Source: CAZPNX01 sp964588285
Lineage (GTDB): Bacteria; Edwardsbacteria; AC1; EtOH8
Assembly: GCA_964588285.1 (NCBI GenBank)
Contig: CAZPNX010000034.1
Location: forward strand, 1-23,408
Reading direction: 5' to 3'
DNA: 23,408 nt
Positions 13,444 through 20,429 of the stretch are shown one piece after another (the stretch's first letter is position 1; each line of letters begins with the position of its first letter). The notes under the pieces are model-generated. The model saw only the letters and a list, made by a program, of their open reading frames with translations, was not told the DNA's origin and searched no databases. Both the position numbers and the translations under genes were made by a program.

Positions 13444-13896
13444 CTATTTGGTGACTACCGTGGCCGTGCCCCCGGCCGCCTCGATCTTGGCCTTGGCCGA
13501 GCCGGTGAAAGCGTGGGCCTGCACCTTGAGGGCCGTCTTCAGCTGGCCGCCGCCCATGATCTTGACCGGGCCCTTGCCCAACCGGATAAGTTTGCGCTCC
13601 AGCATTGCCTTAGGATCAATCTCCTTGAGGTCGGAAAGTTTGGCCAGTGCGGCCACGTCCACCAGCTGGTAGACGGTCTTGGACCTGGGGGTGAAGCCCC
13701 GTTTGGGGAGCCTCCGCTGCAGGGGCATCTGCCCGCCCTCGAACCAAGCCGGGATCTTGGCCCCGGAGCCGGCCCGGGATTTCTGGCCCTTGGTCCCCCG
13801 GGTGGAGCTGCCGCCGTGGCCGGAACCGGTGCCGCAGCCCCGTCGCTTTCTCGATTTGACCGCCCCGGCCGCCGGCCGTATATCGTTAAGCCTCAT
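13444..13896 (-). CDS. rplO: 50S ribosomal protein L15
   Basis: L15 is a mid-assembly protein of the large subunit with a long basic extension into 23S rRNA. The 150-residue protein starts M-R-L-N-D-I-R-P-A-A-G-A, followed by a Gly/Arg/Lys-rich region with G-S-G-H-G-G-S-S-T-R-G-T-K-G-Q, then the globular part with R-R-L-P-K-R-G-F. It lies between rpmD and secY in the standard order and ends in V-V-T-K. Confidence 0.99.
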   Translation of the reverse strand: MRLNDIRPAAGAVKSRKRRGCGTGSGHGGSSTRGTKGQKSRAGSGAKIPAWFEGGQMPLQRRLPKRGFTPRSKTVYQLVDVAALAKLSDLKEIDPKAMLERKLIRLGKGPVKIMGGGQLKTALKVQAHAFTGSAKAKIEAAGGTATVVTK

Positions 13897-13950
13897 CTAT
13901 ACGCTCCTATGCGCTTGTTCGTTCCGCTGTCAGAATCTCCGTCCCAGGAA

Positions 13951-14136
13951 TCAGGAAACCTCCTGGACTTTGACCAGGTGCTCCACCTTTTTGATCATGC
14001 CCCGGATCTGCGAGGTATCTGTCTTTTCCACGGTATGATAGAGCTTTCGTATCCCCAGGGCCCGGATGGTGCGCTTCTGCGGCTCCGGCCGGTCGATGGC
14101 CGAATGCACCTGGGTGATCCTTAACTTTTTGGACAT
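13951..14136 (-). CDS. rpmD: 50S ribosomal protein L30
   Basis: L30 is a small two-layer protein on the surface of the large subunit. The 61-residue protein has the family core L-R-I-T-Q-V-H-S-A-I, Q-K-R-T-I-R-A-L-G-I-R-K-L, and a C-terminal M-I-K-K-V-E-H-L-V-K-V. It sits 26 bases after rpsE and 54 before rplO. The gene is sometimes absent from the spc operon, but here it is intact. Confidence 0.98.
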   Translation of the reverse strand: MSKKLRITQVHSAIDRPEPQKRTIRALGIRKLYHTVEKTDTSQIRGMIKKVEHLVKVQEVS

Positions 14137-14162
14137 GGTAGTGATTCCCTATGAGTTGACCG

Positions 14163-14735
14163 CTACTGGGCCGCTTCCTCGGCCTTTTCCTGGACAGGAT
14201 CCGTCTGGGCCGGCTCGGACCGAACCGGGCGGTGCGAAGCCGCCTCTGTCTTTTCCTTAAACCGCTCGGCACGGATATCGGCCGGCTGGCGCAGCTGGGA
14301 AAGGCCGTCCAAGGTGGCCTTGACCAGATTGTGAGGATTGTTGGACCCCAGGCTCTTGGTAAGGATGTCCTTGACGCCGCAGGACTCCAGCACCGAGCGC
14401 ACCACATTGCCGGCGATGACGCCGGTTCCGGAGGCGGCTGGCCGAAGCAGAACCTTGGAGGCACCAAAGCGACCGGTCACCTGGTAGGGTATCTTGCCGT
14501 CGACGATGGGATAGCGGTGCATCTCCTTTTTGGCGCTCTCGGTGGCCTTGCGGATGGCCTCGGATACCTCCCGGGCCTTGCCCTTGCCCACCCCCACATG
14601 GCCGTTGCCGTCGCCCACCGTCACCAGGGCGGTGAAACCGAAGCGCTTTCCGCCCTTGACCACCTTGGCCACCCGGTTGATGTGGACCACCTGCTCCTTG
14701 AGCTCTCCCAGGGCGCTGAGATTGATCCTAGCCAA
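14163..14735 (-). CDS. rpsE: 30S ribosomal protein S5 with extended C-terminus
   Basis: S5 helps maintain decoding accuracy and lines the mRNA entry channel. The 190-residue protein has the double-stranded-RNA-binding N-domain (V-V-K-G-G-K-R-F-G-F, G-D-G-N-G-H-V-G-V-G-K-G-K-A) and the C-domain with G-T-G-V-I-A-G. After about residue 158 a charged, Glu/Ala/Pro-rich tail of about 30 residues follows that most family members (160-175 residues) lack. The tail looks disordered. It lies between rplR and rpmD. Confidence 0.98.
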   Translation of the reverse strand: MARINLSALGELKEQVVHINRVAKVVKGGKRFGFTALVTVGDGNGHVGVGKGKAREVSEAIRKATESAKKEMHRYPIVDGKIPYQVTGRFGASKVLLRPAASGTGVIAGNVVRSVLESCGVKDILTKSLGSNNPHNLVKATLDGLSQLRQPADIRAERFKEKTEAASHRPVRSEPAQTDPVQEKAEEAAQ

Positions 14736-14765
14736 TGTTCTTCTCCTCCTGATATTTTCCGGGCC

Positions 14766-15119
14766 TTAAAATTTCAGCCCGGCTTCGCGGGCGGCCTCGG
14801 CCAGGGCCTTGATCCGCCCGTGGTAGATATAGCCGCCCCGGTCGAAAACCACCTGCTGGATCCCCTTGTCTAGGGCCAGCCTGGCGATCCTCTGTCCCAC
14901 CAGCTTGCTCTCGGCGATCTTGCCCTTGTCTCCGTGTTGCAGACGTCCGGTCGAGGCCAGGGTGCGGTGGTTGAAGTCGTCGATGATCTGGGCGTATATG
15001 TGGCGGCTGCTCCGGAAAACGCACAGCCTGGGCCGTTCGCTGGTCCCGCGGACCTTGCGTCTGATCCTGATATGCCGGCGGATCCGGGCTTCCCTCATCT
15101 CTTTGGCTTTGTCCAACAT
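14766..15119 (-). CDS. rplR: 50S ribosomal protein L18
   Basis: L18 binds 5S rRNA and links it to the large subunit. The 117-residue protein has the basic N-terminal arm (R-R-H-I-R-I-R-R-K-V-R-G-T), R-P-R-L-C-V-F-R-S-S-R-H-I-Y-A-Q, and the terminal V-F-D-R-G-G-Y-I-Y-H-G-R-I-K-A-L-A-E-A-A-R-type signature. Length and position between rplF and rpsE are normal. Confidence 0.99.
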   Translation of the reverse strand: MLDKAKEMREARIRRHIRIRRKVRGTSERPRLCVFRSSRHIYAQIIDDFNHRTLASTGRLQHGDKGKIAESKLVGQRIARLALDKGIQQVVFDRGGYIYHGRIKALAEAAREAGLKF

Positions 15120-15172
15120 AGCTTCACGCTCTGATATCCGGTTATGGTTTTGGGGTGTGATCGATCGGCGGA

Positions 15173-15757
15173 TTAGGAGCCCGAGCCGACCGCGGCCTTG
15201 CCGGCCTTGCGTCTGATATGCTCGCCCAGATACCTGATCCCCTTGCCCTGGTAGGGCTCGGGGCGGCGGAAGCGGCGGATGGTGGCCGCCACCTCGCCCA
15301 CCAGCTGTCGGTCGATGCCTTTGACGATTATGTTCACCTGGTATCCGGTGCTCTTGTTGGCCTTGAGGGCCTGGTCTTCGAACAGCTCGAACTCAATCCC
15401 CTGAGGTTTGGGCAGCAATATGGGGTGCGAATAACCCAGGTTCAGGGTAAGGCCTTTGGCGTCTAGGATCGCTTTGTAGCCAACACCGTAGATCTGAAGC
15501 ACCTTGGTGAACCCGGTATTGACCCCGGTGGCCGCGTTGGCCAGCAAGGCCCGGGTCAGCCCGTGAAGAGCCCGGTCGGATTTGGCGTCGCTCTGCCGTT
15601 TAACCAAAATCTCCTGCCCCTTGACCTCGACCGATATCCGGGGATGGACGTCTACCTCCAGGCTCCCCTTGGGGCCGGTTACTTTGACTTTCTGGCCCTG
15701 CACCTTGGCGCTGACGCCCTGGGGCAGGTTGATCGGTTTTTTGCCCACTCGTGACAC
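15173..15757 (-). CDS. rplF: 50S ribosomal protein L6 (GTG start, small insertion)
   Basis: L6 is a two-domain protein near the factor-binding region of the large subunit. The start is a GTG at 15757, seven bases after a perfect AAGGAG. It gives the universal (M)-S-R-V-G-K-K-P-I start, and the upstream in-frame ATG at 15853 would overlap rpsH. The 194-residue protein is longer than the usual 177-182. About 12 extra residues lie in the second domain (roughly 124-140, F-E-D-Q-A-L-K-A-N-K-S-T-G-Y). The family signature R-R-P-E-P-Y-Q-G-K-G-I-R-Y is at 164-176, followed by a short Ala/Gly/Ser tail. Confidence 0.98.
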   Translation of the reverse strand: MSRVGKKPINLPQGVSAKVQGQKVKVTGPKGSLEVDVHPRISVEVKGQEILVKRQSDAKSDRALHGLTRALLANAATGVNTGFTKVLQIYGVGYKAILDAKGLTLNLGYSHPILLPKPQGIEFELFEDQALKANKSTGYQVNIIVKGIDRQLVGEVAATIRRFRRPEPYQGKGIRYLGEHIRRKAGKAAVGSGS

Positions 15758-15846
15758 GTTGCTGCTCCTTCTATCTGGACCCCGGACGGCCGGCGACGGT
15801 CCCGGGGCCTGTCCTGCGGTTCTGGTGGAAAGCTGTGACGGCTTTT

Positions 15847-16245
15847 TTACCACACCTGGCAGATGACCTCGCCGCCCAGACCCTGGTGCCTGGCCTCGGC
15901 ATCGGTCATCAGCCCACGGGAGGTGGAGATGACCGCCAGCCCCACCCCGCTGCGCACCCTGGGCACCCGGCCCTTGGGCACGTAGACCCTCAGGCCCGGG
16001 GTGCTCACCCGCTTCAGGCCCTTGATCAGATGCTGGCCGCCGTCCAGATAGCGGAGGTAGATGCGTATGATCCCCTGGCGGTCGTCCTGCAGGTATTTGA
16101 AGTTGGCGATGTACTTCTCCCGGGAGAGAATCTTGGTGATCCCCAGTTTCATCTTGGAGGCCGGAATGTCAACCCGTTTCATCCGCGCCTTGCCGGCGTT
16201 GCGGATCCTGGTCAGCATATCGGCAATAGGGTCGGTCATCGACAT
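15847..16245 (-). CDS. rpsH: 30S ribosomal protein S8
   Basis: S8 binds the central domain of 16S rRNA and is the classical translational repressor of the spc operon in E. coli. From the ATG at 16245 it has 132 residues: M-S-M-T-D-P-I-A-D-M-L-T-R-I-R-N-A at the start, and the S-T-S-R-G-L-M-T-D-A-E-A-R motif near the end. The ATG was chosen because family members start here and an AAGGAG lies 11-12 bases upstream. Frames extending to 16350 are not supported. Confidence 0.98.
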   Translation of the reverse strand: MSMTDPIADMLTRIRNAGKARMKRVDIPASKMKLGITKILSREKYIANFKYLQDDRQGIIRIYLRYLDGGQHLIKGLKRVSTPGLRVYVPKGRVPRVRSGVGLAVISTSRGLMTDAEARHQGLGGEVICQVW

Positions 16246-16280
16246 GGTGGCGCTGTCTCCTTGTGGTCTGCTGTTGGCTG

Positions 16281-16463
16281 TTACCAGCTGGCCTTGACCA
16301 GCCCCGGTATCTCGCCCCGCAGGGCCAGCTCCCGCAGGCAGATGCGGCACAGCCCGAAATCGCGGTAGAAGGCTCGGGATCGCCCGCAGCGCCGGCAGCG
16401 CCGGTAGACCCGCACCGGGTACTTGGGGCGGCTGGTTTTCTGAATCATCGCCTTCCTGGCCAT
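16281..16463 (-). CDS. rpsN: 30S ribosomal protein S14, type Z
   Basis: S14 lies in the head of the small subunit. This is the short zinc form (60 residues) with ligands C23, C26, C39 and C42 in R-R-C-R-R-C-G and F-G-L-C-R-I-C-L-R-E. The longer, zinc-free form of many proteobacteria is not what is encoded here. It has the normal position between rplE and rpsH. Confidence 0.99.
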   Translation of the reverse strand: MARKAMIQKTSRPKYPVRVYRRCRRCGRSRAFYRDFGLCRICLRELALRGEIPGLVKASW

Positions 16464-16511
16464 ATATTCTCTTCCCTATTTTTGTATGGTGCTTGTCCCG
16501 TTTCGCCCGGC

Positions 16512-17054
16512 CTATTTCTGCTGGAAGGGCATGCCCAGAAGCCTGAGCAGTTCCTGTGACTCCTCGTCGCTTTTGGCCGAGGTGGCGATGGTGATGTCCA
16601 TGCCGAAAAGCTTGACCACCTTGTCGTAATTGATCTCGGGAAAGATAATCTGCTCCTTGACCCCCAGGGTGTAATTGCCCCGGCCGTCGAAGGACTTGGC
16701 CGGCACCCCGCGGAAATCGCGGATGCGGGGGATGGCCACGTTCACCAGCCGGTCGAAGAACTCGTACATCCGGTCGCCCCGCAGGGTGACCATGCAGCCC
16801 ACCGGGGTCCCGGCCTTGAGCTTGAAGTTGGCGATGGCCTTGCGGGCCTTGCGTATGGACGGTTTTTGACCGGTGATGGACGCCAGATCCTTGGCGGCGG
16901 CGTCCACCAGTTTGACGTCCTGGGTGCCTTCGCCCACCCCCATGTTGACCACGATCTTCTCCAGACGTGGCGCCTGCATCGGGCTCTTGTAGCCGAATTT
17001 TTTGATGAGGGCCGGCTTCACTTCCTTCTGGTATTTCTCTTTCAACCTGGCCAT
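16512..17054 (-). CDS. rplE: 50S ribosomal protein L5
   Basis: L5 binds 5S rRNA and contacts the P-site tRNA. From the ATG at 17054 it has 180 residues, with M-A-R-L-K-E-K-Y at the start, K-I-V-V-N-M-G-V-G-E near 32-41, and the terminal L-L-R-L-L-G-M-P-F. An in-frame ATG at 17060 abuts the AGAAGG Shine-Dalgarno, so the second ATG, six bases further on, has the correct spacing. The Shine-Dalgarno is the last unit of a small tandem repeat (see repeat at 17062-17088). Confidence 0.98.
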   Translation of the reverse strand: MARLKEKYQKEVKPALIKKFGYKSPMQAPRLEKIVVNMGVGEGTQDVKLVDAAAKDLASITGQKPSIRKARKAIANFKLKAGTPVGCMVTLRGDRMYEFFDRLVNVAIPRIRDFRGVPAKSFDGRGNYTLGVKEQIIFPEINYDKVVKLFGMDITIATSAKSDEESQELLRLLGMPFQQK

Positions 17055-17060
17055 TATCAT

Positions 17061-17088
17061 CCTTCTGATTTCTGACTTCTGACTTCTG
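17061..17088. repeat. four-unit CAGAAGT tandem repeat in the rplX–rplE gap
   Basis: On the minus strand the gap reads CAGAAGT, CAGAAGT, CAGAAAT, CAGAAGG: four adjacent 7-base units. The fourth unit provides the AGAAGG ribosome binding site of rplE. The rest of the 40-base gap is featureless. Confidence 0.8.
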
Positions 17089-17094
17089 GATTAG

Positions 17095-17412
17095 TTAAAT
17101 CTTATCCAGCATTTCGCCGCACGACTTGCAGATCCGCACCCGGCGGCCGTCGGCCATGATGCGCGCCCCCACCCGCACCCCCTTGTCGCACTTGGCGCAT
17201 ACCACCATCAGATTGGTGGCCGAGATCGGCGCCTCCTTTTCCAGAATGCCGCTCTTCTGCCCCTGCTTGCGGGCCCGGGTGTGCCGCTTGATGAAATTGA
17301 CCCCCTCGACAATGGCCCGGCCCTTGTCCGGAAAGGTCTTGAGCACCTTGCCCCGCTTGCCTTTGTCGTCGCCGGCTATCACCAGCACCGGGTCGTTCTT
17401 CTTTATCTTCAT
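17095..17412 (-). CDS. rplX: 50S ribosomal protein L24 (with Cys4 ribbon)
   Basis: L24 starts large-subunit assembly by binding the 5' end of 23S rRNA. The 105-residue protein begins with a KOW motif (D-P-V-L-V-I-A-G-D-D-K-G-K-R-G-K-V). Its C-terminal part carries two CxxC pairs (C72, C75, C95, C98), a probable zinc ribbon found in many bacterial L24 proteins. The 133-base gap upstream to rplN is wider than usual and contains a palindromic repeat. Confidence 0.98.
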   Translation of the reverse strand: MKIKKNDPVLVIAGDDKGKRGKVLKTFPDKGRAIVEGVNFIKRHTRARKQGQKSGILEKEAPISATNLMVVCAKCDKGVRVGARIMADGRRVRICKSCGEMLDKI

Positions 17413-17436
17413 GGCGAAGCTCCTAATCCGAAAACC

Positions 17437-17516
17437 TTTATTTCACCACCAAGGCACACAGGGCACCGAGAAATGTAAAAAGCTTGGTATGCTTGGTGTC
17501 TTCGTGGTCTATTTCC
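17437..17516. repeat. imperfect palindromic element in the rplN–rplX gap
   Basis: The left arm (about 17443-17470, ACCACCAAGGCACACAGGGC…) and the reverse complement of the right arm (about 17483-17513, ACCACGAAGACACCAAGC…) are clearly related. They face each other across a short A-rich loop. The element occupies most of a 133-base gap where most bacteria have only a few bases. There is no T-run to suggest termination. Confidence 0.65.
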
Positions 17517-17545
17517 GAAATTGCTCCAGCCCCGGGACTGTTTGA

Positions 17546-17914
17546 CTAGAGGACCTCGGGGGCCAGGGAGATGATCTTCATGTACTGCTTGTCGCGCAGC
17601 TCCCGGGCCACCGGTCCAAAAATGCGGGTGCCCTTGGGCTCGCCCTTGTCGTCGATGATCACCGCCGCGTTCTCGTCGAAGCGGATGTAGCTGCCGTCCC
17701 GGCGCCGGATCTCCTTGCGGGTGCGGACTATCACCGCCCGGGCCACCTCGCCCTTTTTGAAGCCGCCGCCGGGCATGACGTCCTTGATGGCCACCTTGAT
17801 GACGTCCCCGATGGTGCCGTAGCGCCGGTAGTGCCCGCCCATCACCTGGATGCACATGGCGCGCCTGGCCCCGGTGTTGTCGGCGATGTTGAGCCTGGTG
17901 TATTGCTGGATCAT
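17546..17914 (-). CDS. rplN: 50S ribosomal protein L14
   Basis: L14 lies at the subunit interface and forms an intersubunit bridge. The 122-residue protein is standard length: M-I-Q-Q-Y-T-R-L-N-I-A-D-N-T-G-A-R at the start, the S/G-rich R-Y-G-T-I-G-D-V-I segment, and the K-G-T-R-I-F-G-P-V-A-R-E-L-R motif near the C-terminus. It opens the spc part of the superoperon, 67 bases after rpsQ. Confidence 0.99.
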   Translation of the reverse strand: MIQQYTRLNIADNTGARRAMCIQVMGGHYRRYGTIGDVIKVAIKDVMPGGGFKKGEVARAVIVRTRKEIRRRDGSYIRFDENAAVIIDDKGEPKGTRIFGPVARELRDKQYMKIISLAPEVL

Positions 17915-17981
17915 GGCGATTCCGTTATTGGCTTATGTTCTTTTTCCACCCGGTCATCCCCAGAAGAGAGCGCCCGCCGGG

Positions 17982-18245
17982 CTACTTGGCGACCGCCACC
18001 ACCTCGACCAGCCTCCAGCGCTTGAGCCTGGAAAGCGGCCTGGCCTCCATTATCCTGACGGTGTCGCCCACCTTGGCCTGGCGTTTCTCGTCGTGGGCGT
18101 AGAATTTAGTGGTCCGTTTTATCACCCGGCCGTAAAGGGGGTGTTTGATGCGGCGCTCCACCGCCACCACGATGGTCTTCTGCATCTTGTCCGAGATCAC
18201 CCGCCCGGTCCTGACCTTTCTCAGTTGGCGCTTTTCCATGCTCAT
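17982..18245 (-). CDS. rpsQ: 30S ribosomal protein S17
   Basis: S17 is an OB-fold primary binder of 16S rRNA. The 87-residue protein contains R-T-G-R-V-I-S-D-K-M-Q-K-T-I-V-V, H-P-L-Y-G-R-V-I-K-R-T and the E-A-R-P-L-S-R-L-K-R-W-R-L motif. Its ATG overlaps the rpmC stop (ATGA, 18245-18242), so the two are translationally coupled. Confidence 0.99.
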   Translation of the reverse strand: MSMEKRQLRKVRTGRVISDKMQKTIVVAVERRIKHPLYGRVIKRTTKFYAHDEKRQAKVGDTVRIMEARPLSRLKRWRLVEVVAVAK

Positions 18246-18502
18246 CCCTCCTTAATCTTTCCCTCGGTTTTGCCGGGGACAAGCTTGGCGCCGGCAGCTA
18301 GCTTGCGGATGCCCAGGGCGTCCTCGCGAAGCACCGTCTTGATCCTGGCCACCTGGCGTCTGGTGCCGCGTAGTTTTAGCGGGTTGGGGATCTGCTGGGT
18401 ATGGCGGCGCAGCTTCAGGTTGAAGAGAGCCTCGTTCTCCTCCTTCAGCTTGTGCTCCACCTCGGCCCGGGTCATCGCCCTAAGCTCGTTATTCTTGGCC
18501 AT
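18242..18502 (-). CDS. rpmC: 50S ribosomal protein L29 with extended C-terminus
   Basis: L29 lies near the peptide exit tunnel and helps dock trigger factor and SRP. The two-helix core (about residues 5-66) has E-N-E-A-L-F-N-L-K-L-R-R-H-T-Q-Q and R-R-Q-V-A-R-I-K-T-V-L-R-E. At 86 residues it is about 18 longer than usual, with a Lys/Gly/Ala tail (67-86). It starts three bases after the rplP stop. Confidence 0.98.
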   Translation of the reverse strand: MAKNNELRAMTRAEVEHKLKEENEALFNLKLRRHTQQIPNPLKLRGTRRQVARIKTVLREDALGIRKLAAGAKLVPGKTEGKIKEG

Positions 18503-18505
18503 GGC

Positions 18506-18931
18506 TCACTTCACCTCGATATGGCGGTGACGCTCCACCACCTTGGTTGGTATCGGCAGTTTATGGGCGGCCAGGTTCATGGCCTCCCGAGCCAGATTGT
18601 CGGCGATGCCCCCGATCTCGAACATCACCCGGCCCGGCTTGACCACCGCCACCCAGTGGTCGGGGGCCCCCTTGCCCTTGCCCATCCTGGTCTCGGCCGG
18701 CTTTGAGGTCACCGGTTTGTCGGGGAATATCCGGATCCAGACCTTGCCCCCGCGCTTGATGTAGCGGGTCATGGCCACCCGGGCCGCCTCGATCTGGCGG
18801 TCGGTGATCCAGGCCGCCTCCATGGCCTGCAGGCCGTACTCCCCGAAGGCCACGGCGTTGCCCCTGGTGGCCAGTCCGCGGCGCCGGCCGCGGCGCTGTT
18901 TGCGGTATTTTACCCTTTTGGGCATCAACAT
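18506..18931 (-). CDS. rplP: 50S ribosomal protein L16
   Basis: L16 is close to the A-site tRNA elbow and the peptidyl-transferase centre. The 141-residue protein has K-R-V-K-Y-R-K-Q-R-R-G-R at the start, the R-I-F-P-D-K-P-V-T motif, and E-T-R-M-G-K-G-K-G. The ATG at 18931 gives the M-L-x-P-K-R start of the family. It lies between rpsC and rpmC. Confidence 0.99.
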   Translation of the reverse strand: MLMPKRVKYRKQRRGRRRGLATRGNAVAFGEYGLQAMEAAWITDRQIEAARVAMTRYIKRGGKVWIRIFPDKPVTSKPAETRMGKGKGAPDHWVAVVKPGRVMFEIGGIADNLAREAMNLAAHKLPIPTKVVERHRHIEVK

Positions 18932-18955
18932 CTCAGTTCACCTCGCAGTCTAGTT

Positions 18956-19600
18956 TTACTTGGCCGCCGGCCGGTTCAGCACCTCGCCCTTGAAGATCCA
19001 CACCTTGACCCCGATGCAGCCGAAGGTGGTATGGGCGGTGGCGGTGGCGTAGTCGATGTCGGCCCGCAGGGTGTGCATCGGCACCCGGCCCTCGCGGTAG
19101 CTCTCGGTGCGGGCGATCTCGGCCCCGGCCAGTCGGCCGCCGCAGGAGATCTTGATGCCGTGGGCCCCCATGCGCAGGGCGCTTTGGACCGCCTTCTTCA
19201 TGGCCCGGCGGAAGGAGATCCTCTGTTCCAGCTGGCGGGCGATGGAGTCGGCCACCAAGTGGGCGTCTATCTCGGGCACCTTGACCTCATTGATGTTGAG
19301 GTGCACGTCCTTTTGCTGGGTTAAAAGCTGGATCTCGGCCTTCAGCTTTTCGATCTCGGCCCCCTTGCGGCCGATGATGACGCCGGGCCGGGAGGTGTGT
19401 ATGGTGACGGTCACCCGCTTGGGCGTCCGCTCGATGGAGATGTTGGAAAGGCCGGCGTTGGCGAGCTTCTGCTGCAGGTAGCGCCGTATCCTCTGGTCCT
19501 CCTCCAGCAGGCTGGCGAAATCTCGCTTGGCGAACCAACGGGACTCCCAGTTCCGAATGATGCCGAGCCGCAGCCCGATGGGGTTGGTCTTCTGGCCCAA
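18956..19600 (-). CDS. rpsC: 30S ribosomal protein S3
   Basis: S3 surrounds the mRNA entry channel in the 30S head and contributes to helicase activity. The 214-residue protein has the M-G-Q-K-T-N-P-I-G-L-R-L-G start, a type II KH domain with the G-V-I-I-G-R-K-G-A-E-I loop (about 73-83), and a C-terminal domain with the G-R-L-A-G-A-E-I-A-R-T-E motif. Length and order are normal. Confidence 0.99.
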   Translation of the reverse strand: MGQKTNPIGLRLGIIRNWESRWFAKRDFASLLEEDQRIRRYLQQKLANAGLSNISIERTPKRVTVTIHTSRPGVIIGRKGAEIEKLKAEIQLLTQQKDVHLNINEVKVPEIDAHLVADSIARQLEQRISFRRAMKKAVQSALRMGAHGIKISCGGRLAGAEIARTESYREGRVPMHTLRADIDYATATAHTTFGCIGVKVWIFKGEVLNRPAAK

Positions 19601-19622
19601 ACCGAGTCCTCCGCTCTTTGGT

Positions 19623-19964
19623 TTATTGGTTCGATACCCTGACCGTCAGGTGGCTGGTGCGGCGGCGCCTGATGTCGGCCCGACCGCGGGCCCGGGGCCG
19701 CATCCTCTTCATTTTGACTCCCTCGTCCACCCGGATTTCGGAGATACGCAGGGTGTCGGGGTCGAACTTGGGATCGTCCGCCTGCTGGGTGGCCGAGGCT
19801 ACCGCCGCTTTAATAGCCTTGACCAAAAAGGGGCTGGCCGCCTTGGGCACAAAGCGCAGCATGGAGATGGCTTCGTTGCAGCTTCGGCCTCTGACGATGT
19901 CGGCCACTACCCTCATCTTGCGGGGGGTAACGCGGACGAAAGACTGTCTGGCTACTGCTTGCAT
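19623..19964 (-). CDS. rplV: 50S ribosomal protein L22
   Basis: L22 lines the peptide exit tunnel with an extended hairpin. From the ATG at 19964 it has 113 residues: M-Q-A-V-A-R-Q-S-F-V-R-V-T-P-R-K-M-R at the start, and the hairpin with R-M-R-P-R-A-R-G-R-A near the C-terminus. The start was set by the AGGGGA eight bases upstream and by family length. The longer frame from 20021 adds 19 residues without support. Confidence 0.98.
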   Translation of the reverse strand: MQAVARQSFVRVTPRKMRVVADIVRGRSCNEAISMLRFVPKAASPFLVKAIKAAVASATQQADDPKFDPDTLRISEIRVDEGVKMKRMRPRARGRADIRRRRTSHLTVRVSNQ

Positions 19965-20054
19965 GGTTTGTCCCCTACAACTTTTTCTGGATTCCCGCAG
20001 CTCGGTGCGGATCGATCTCACTTGGGATCAACCCCGGAAGGCCGGAATGGCCTT

Positions 20055-20429
20055 CTATCCCTTGGACTTCTCGCCGGCCGGCGGGGCGCCTGGGGCCGGG
20101 GCGGCGCCGGCGGCCGGGGCGGCCACAGTGGTGACGGTCTCGGCCTTCTTCTTCTTGTCCTCCTCCTTACCCACCGCCCCGTGCTTGCGGAAGGTGCGGG
20201 TGGGAGCGAATTCGCCCAGCTTGTGGCCCACCATGTTCTCGGTGATATAGACCGGAATGAACTTGTTCCCGTTGTGAACAGCGATGGTGTAGCTGACGAA
20301 CTCCGGAGGTATGATGGAGCGACGGGCCCAGGTTTTGATCACCTTCTTTTCGCCGGTGGAGCGCAGGGCCTCGATCTTGCCCATCAGCTTGGGGTCGATG
20401 TAGGGACCCTTCTTGAGCGACCGAGACAT
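20055..20429 (-). CDS. rpsS: 30S ribosomal protein S19 with Ala/Pro-rich tail
   Basis: S19 lies in the 30S head and contacts S13. Residues 1-86 are the normal core (M-S-R-S-L-K-K-G-P-Y, G-H-K-L-G-E-F-A-P-T-R-T-F-R). The remaining 38 residues (87-124) are an unusual tail: a Glu/Lys-rich patch, then an Ala/Pro/Gly string that is probably disordered. Most S19 proteins stop near residue 92. Its ATG overlaps the rplB stop by one base (TAATG), so it is coupled to rplB. Confidence 0.98.
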   Translation of the reverse strand: MSRSLKKGPYIDPKLMGKIEALRSTGEKKVIKTWARRSIIPPEFVSYTIAVHNGNKFIPVYITENMVGHKLGEFAPTRTFRKHGAVGKEEDKKKKAETVTTVAAPAAGAAPAPGAPPAGEKSKG

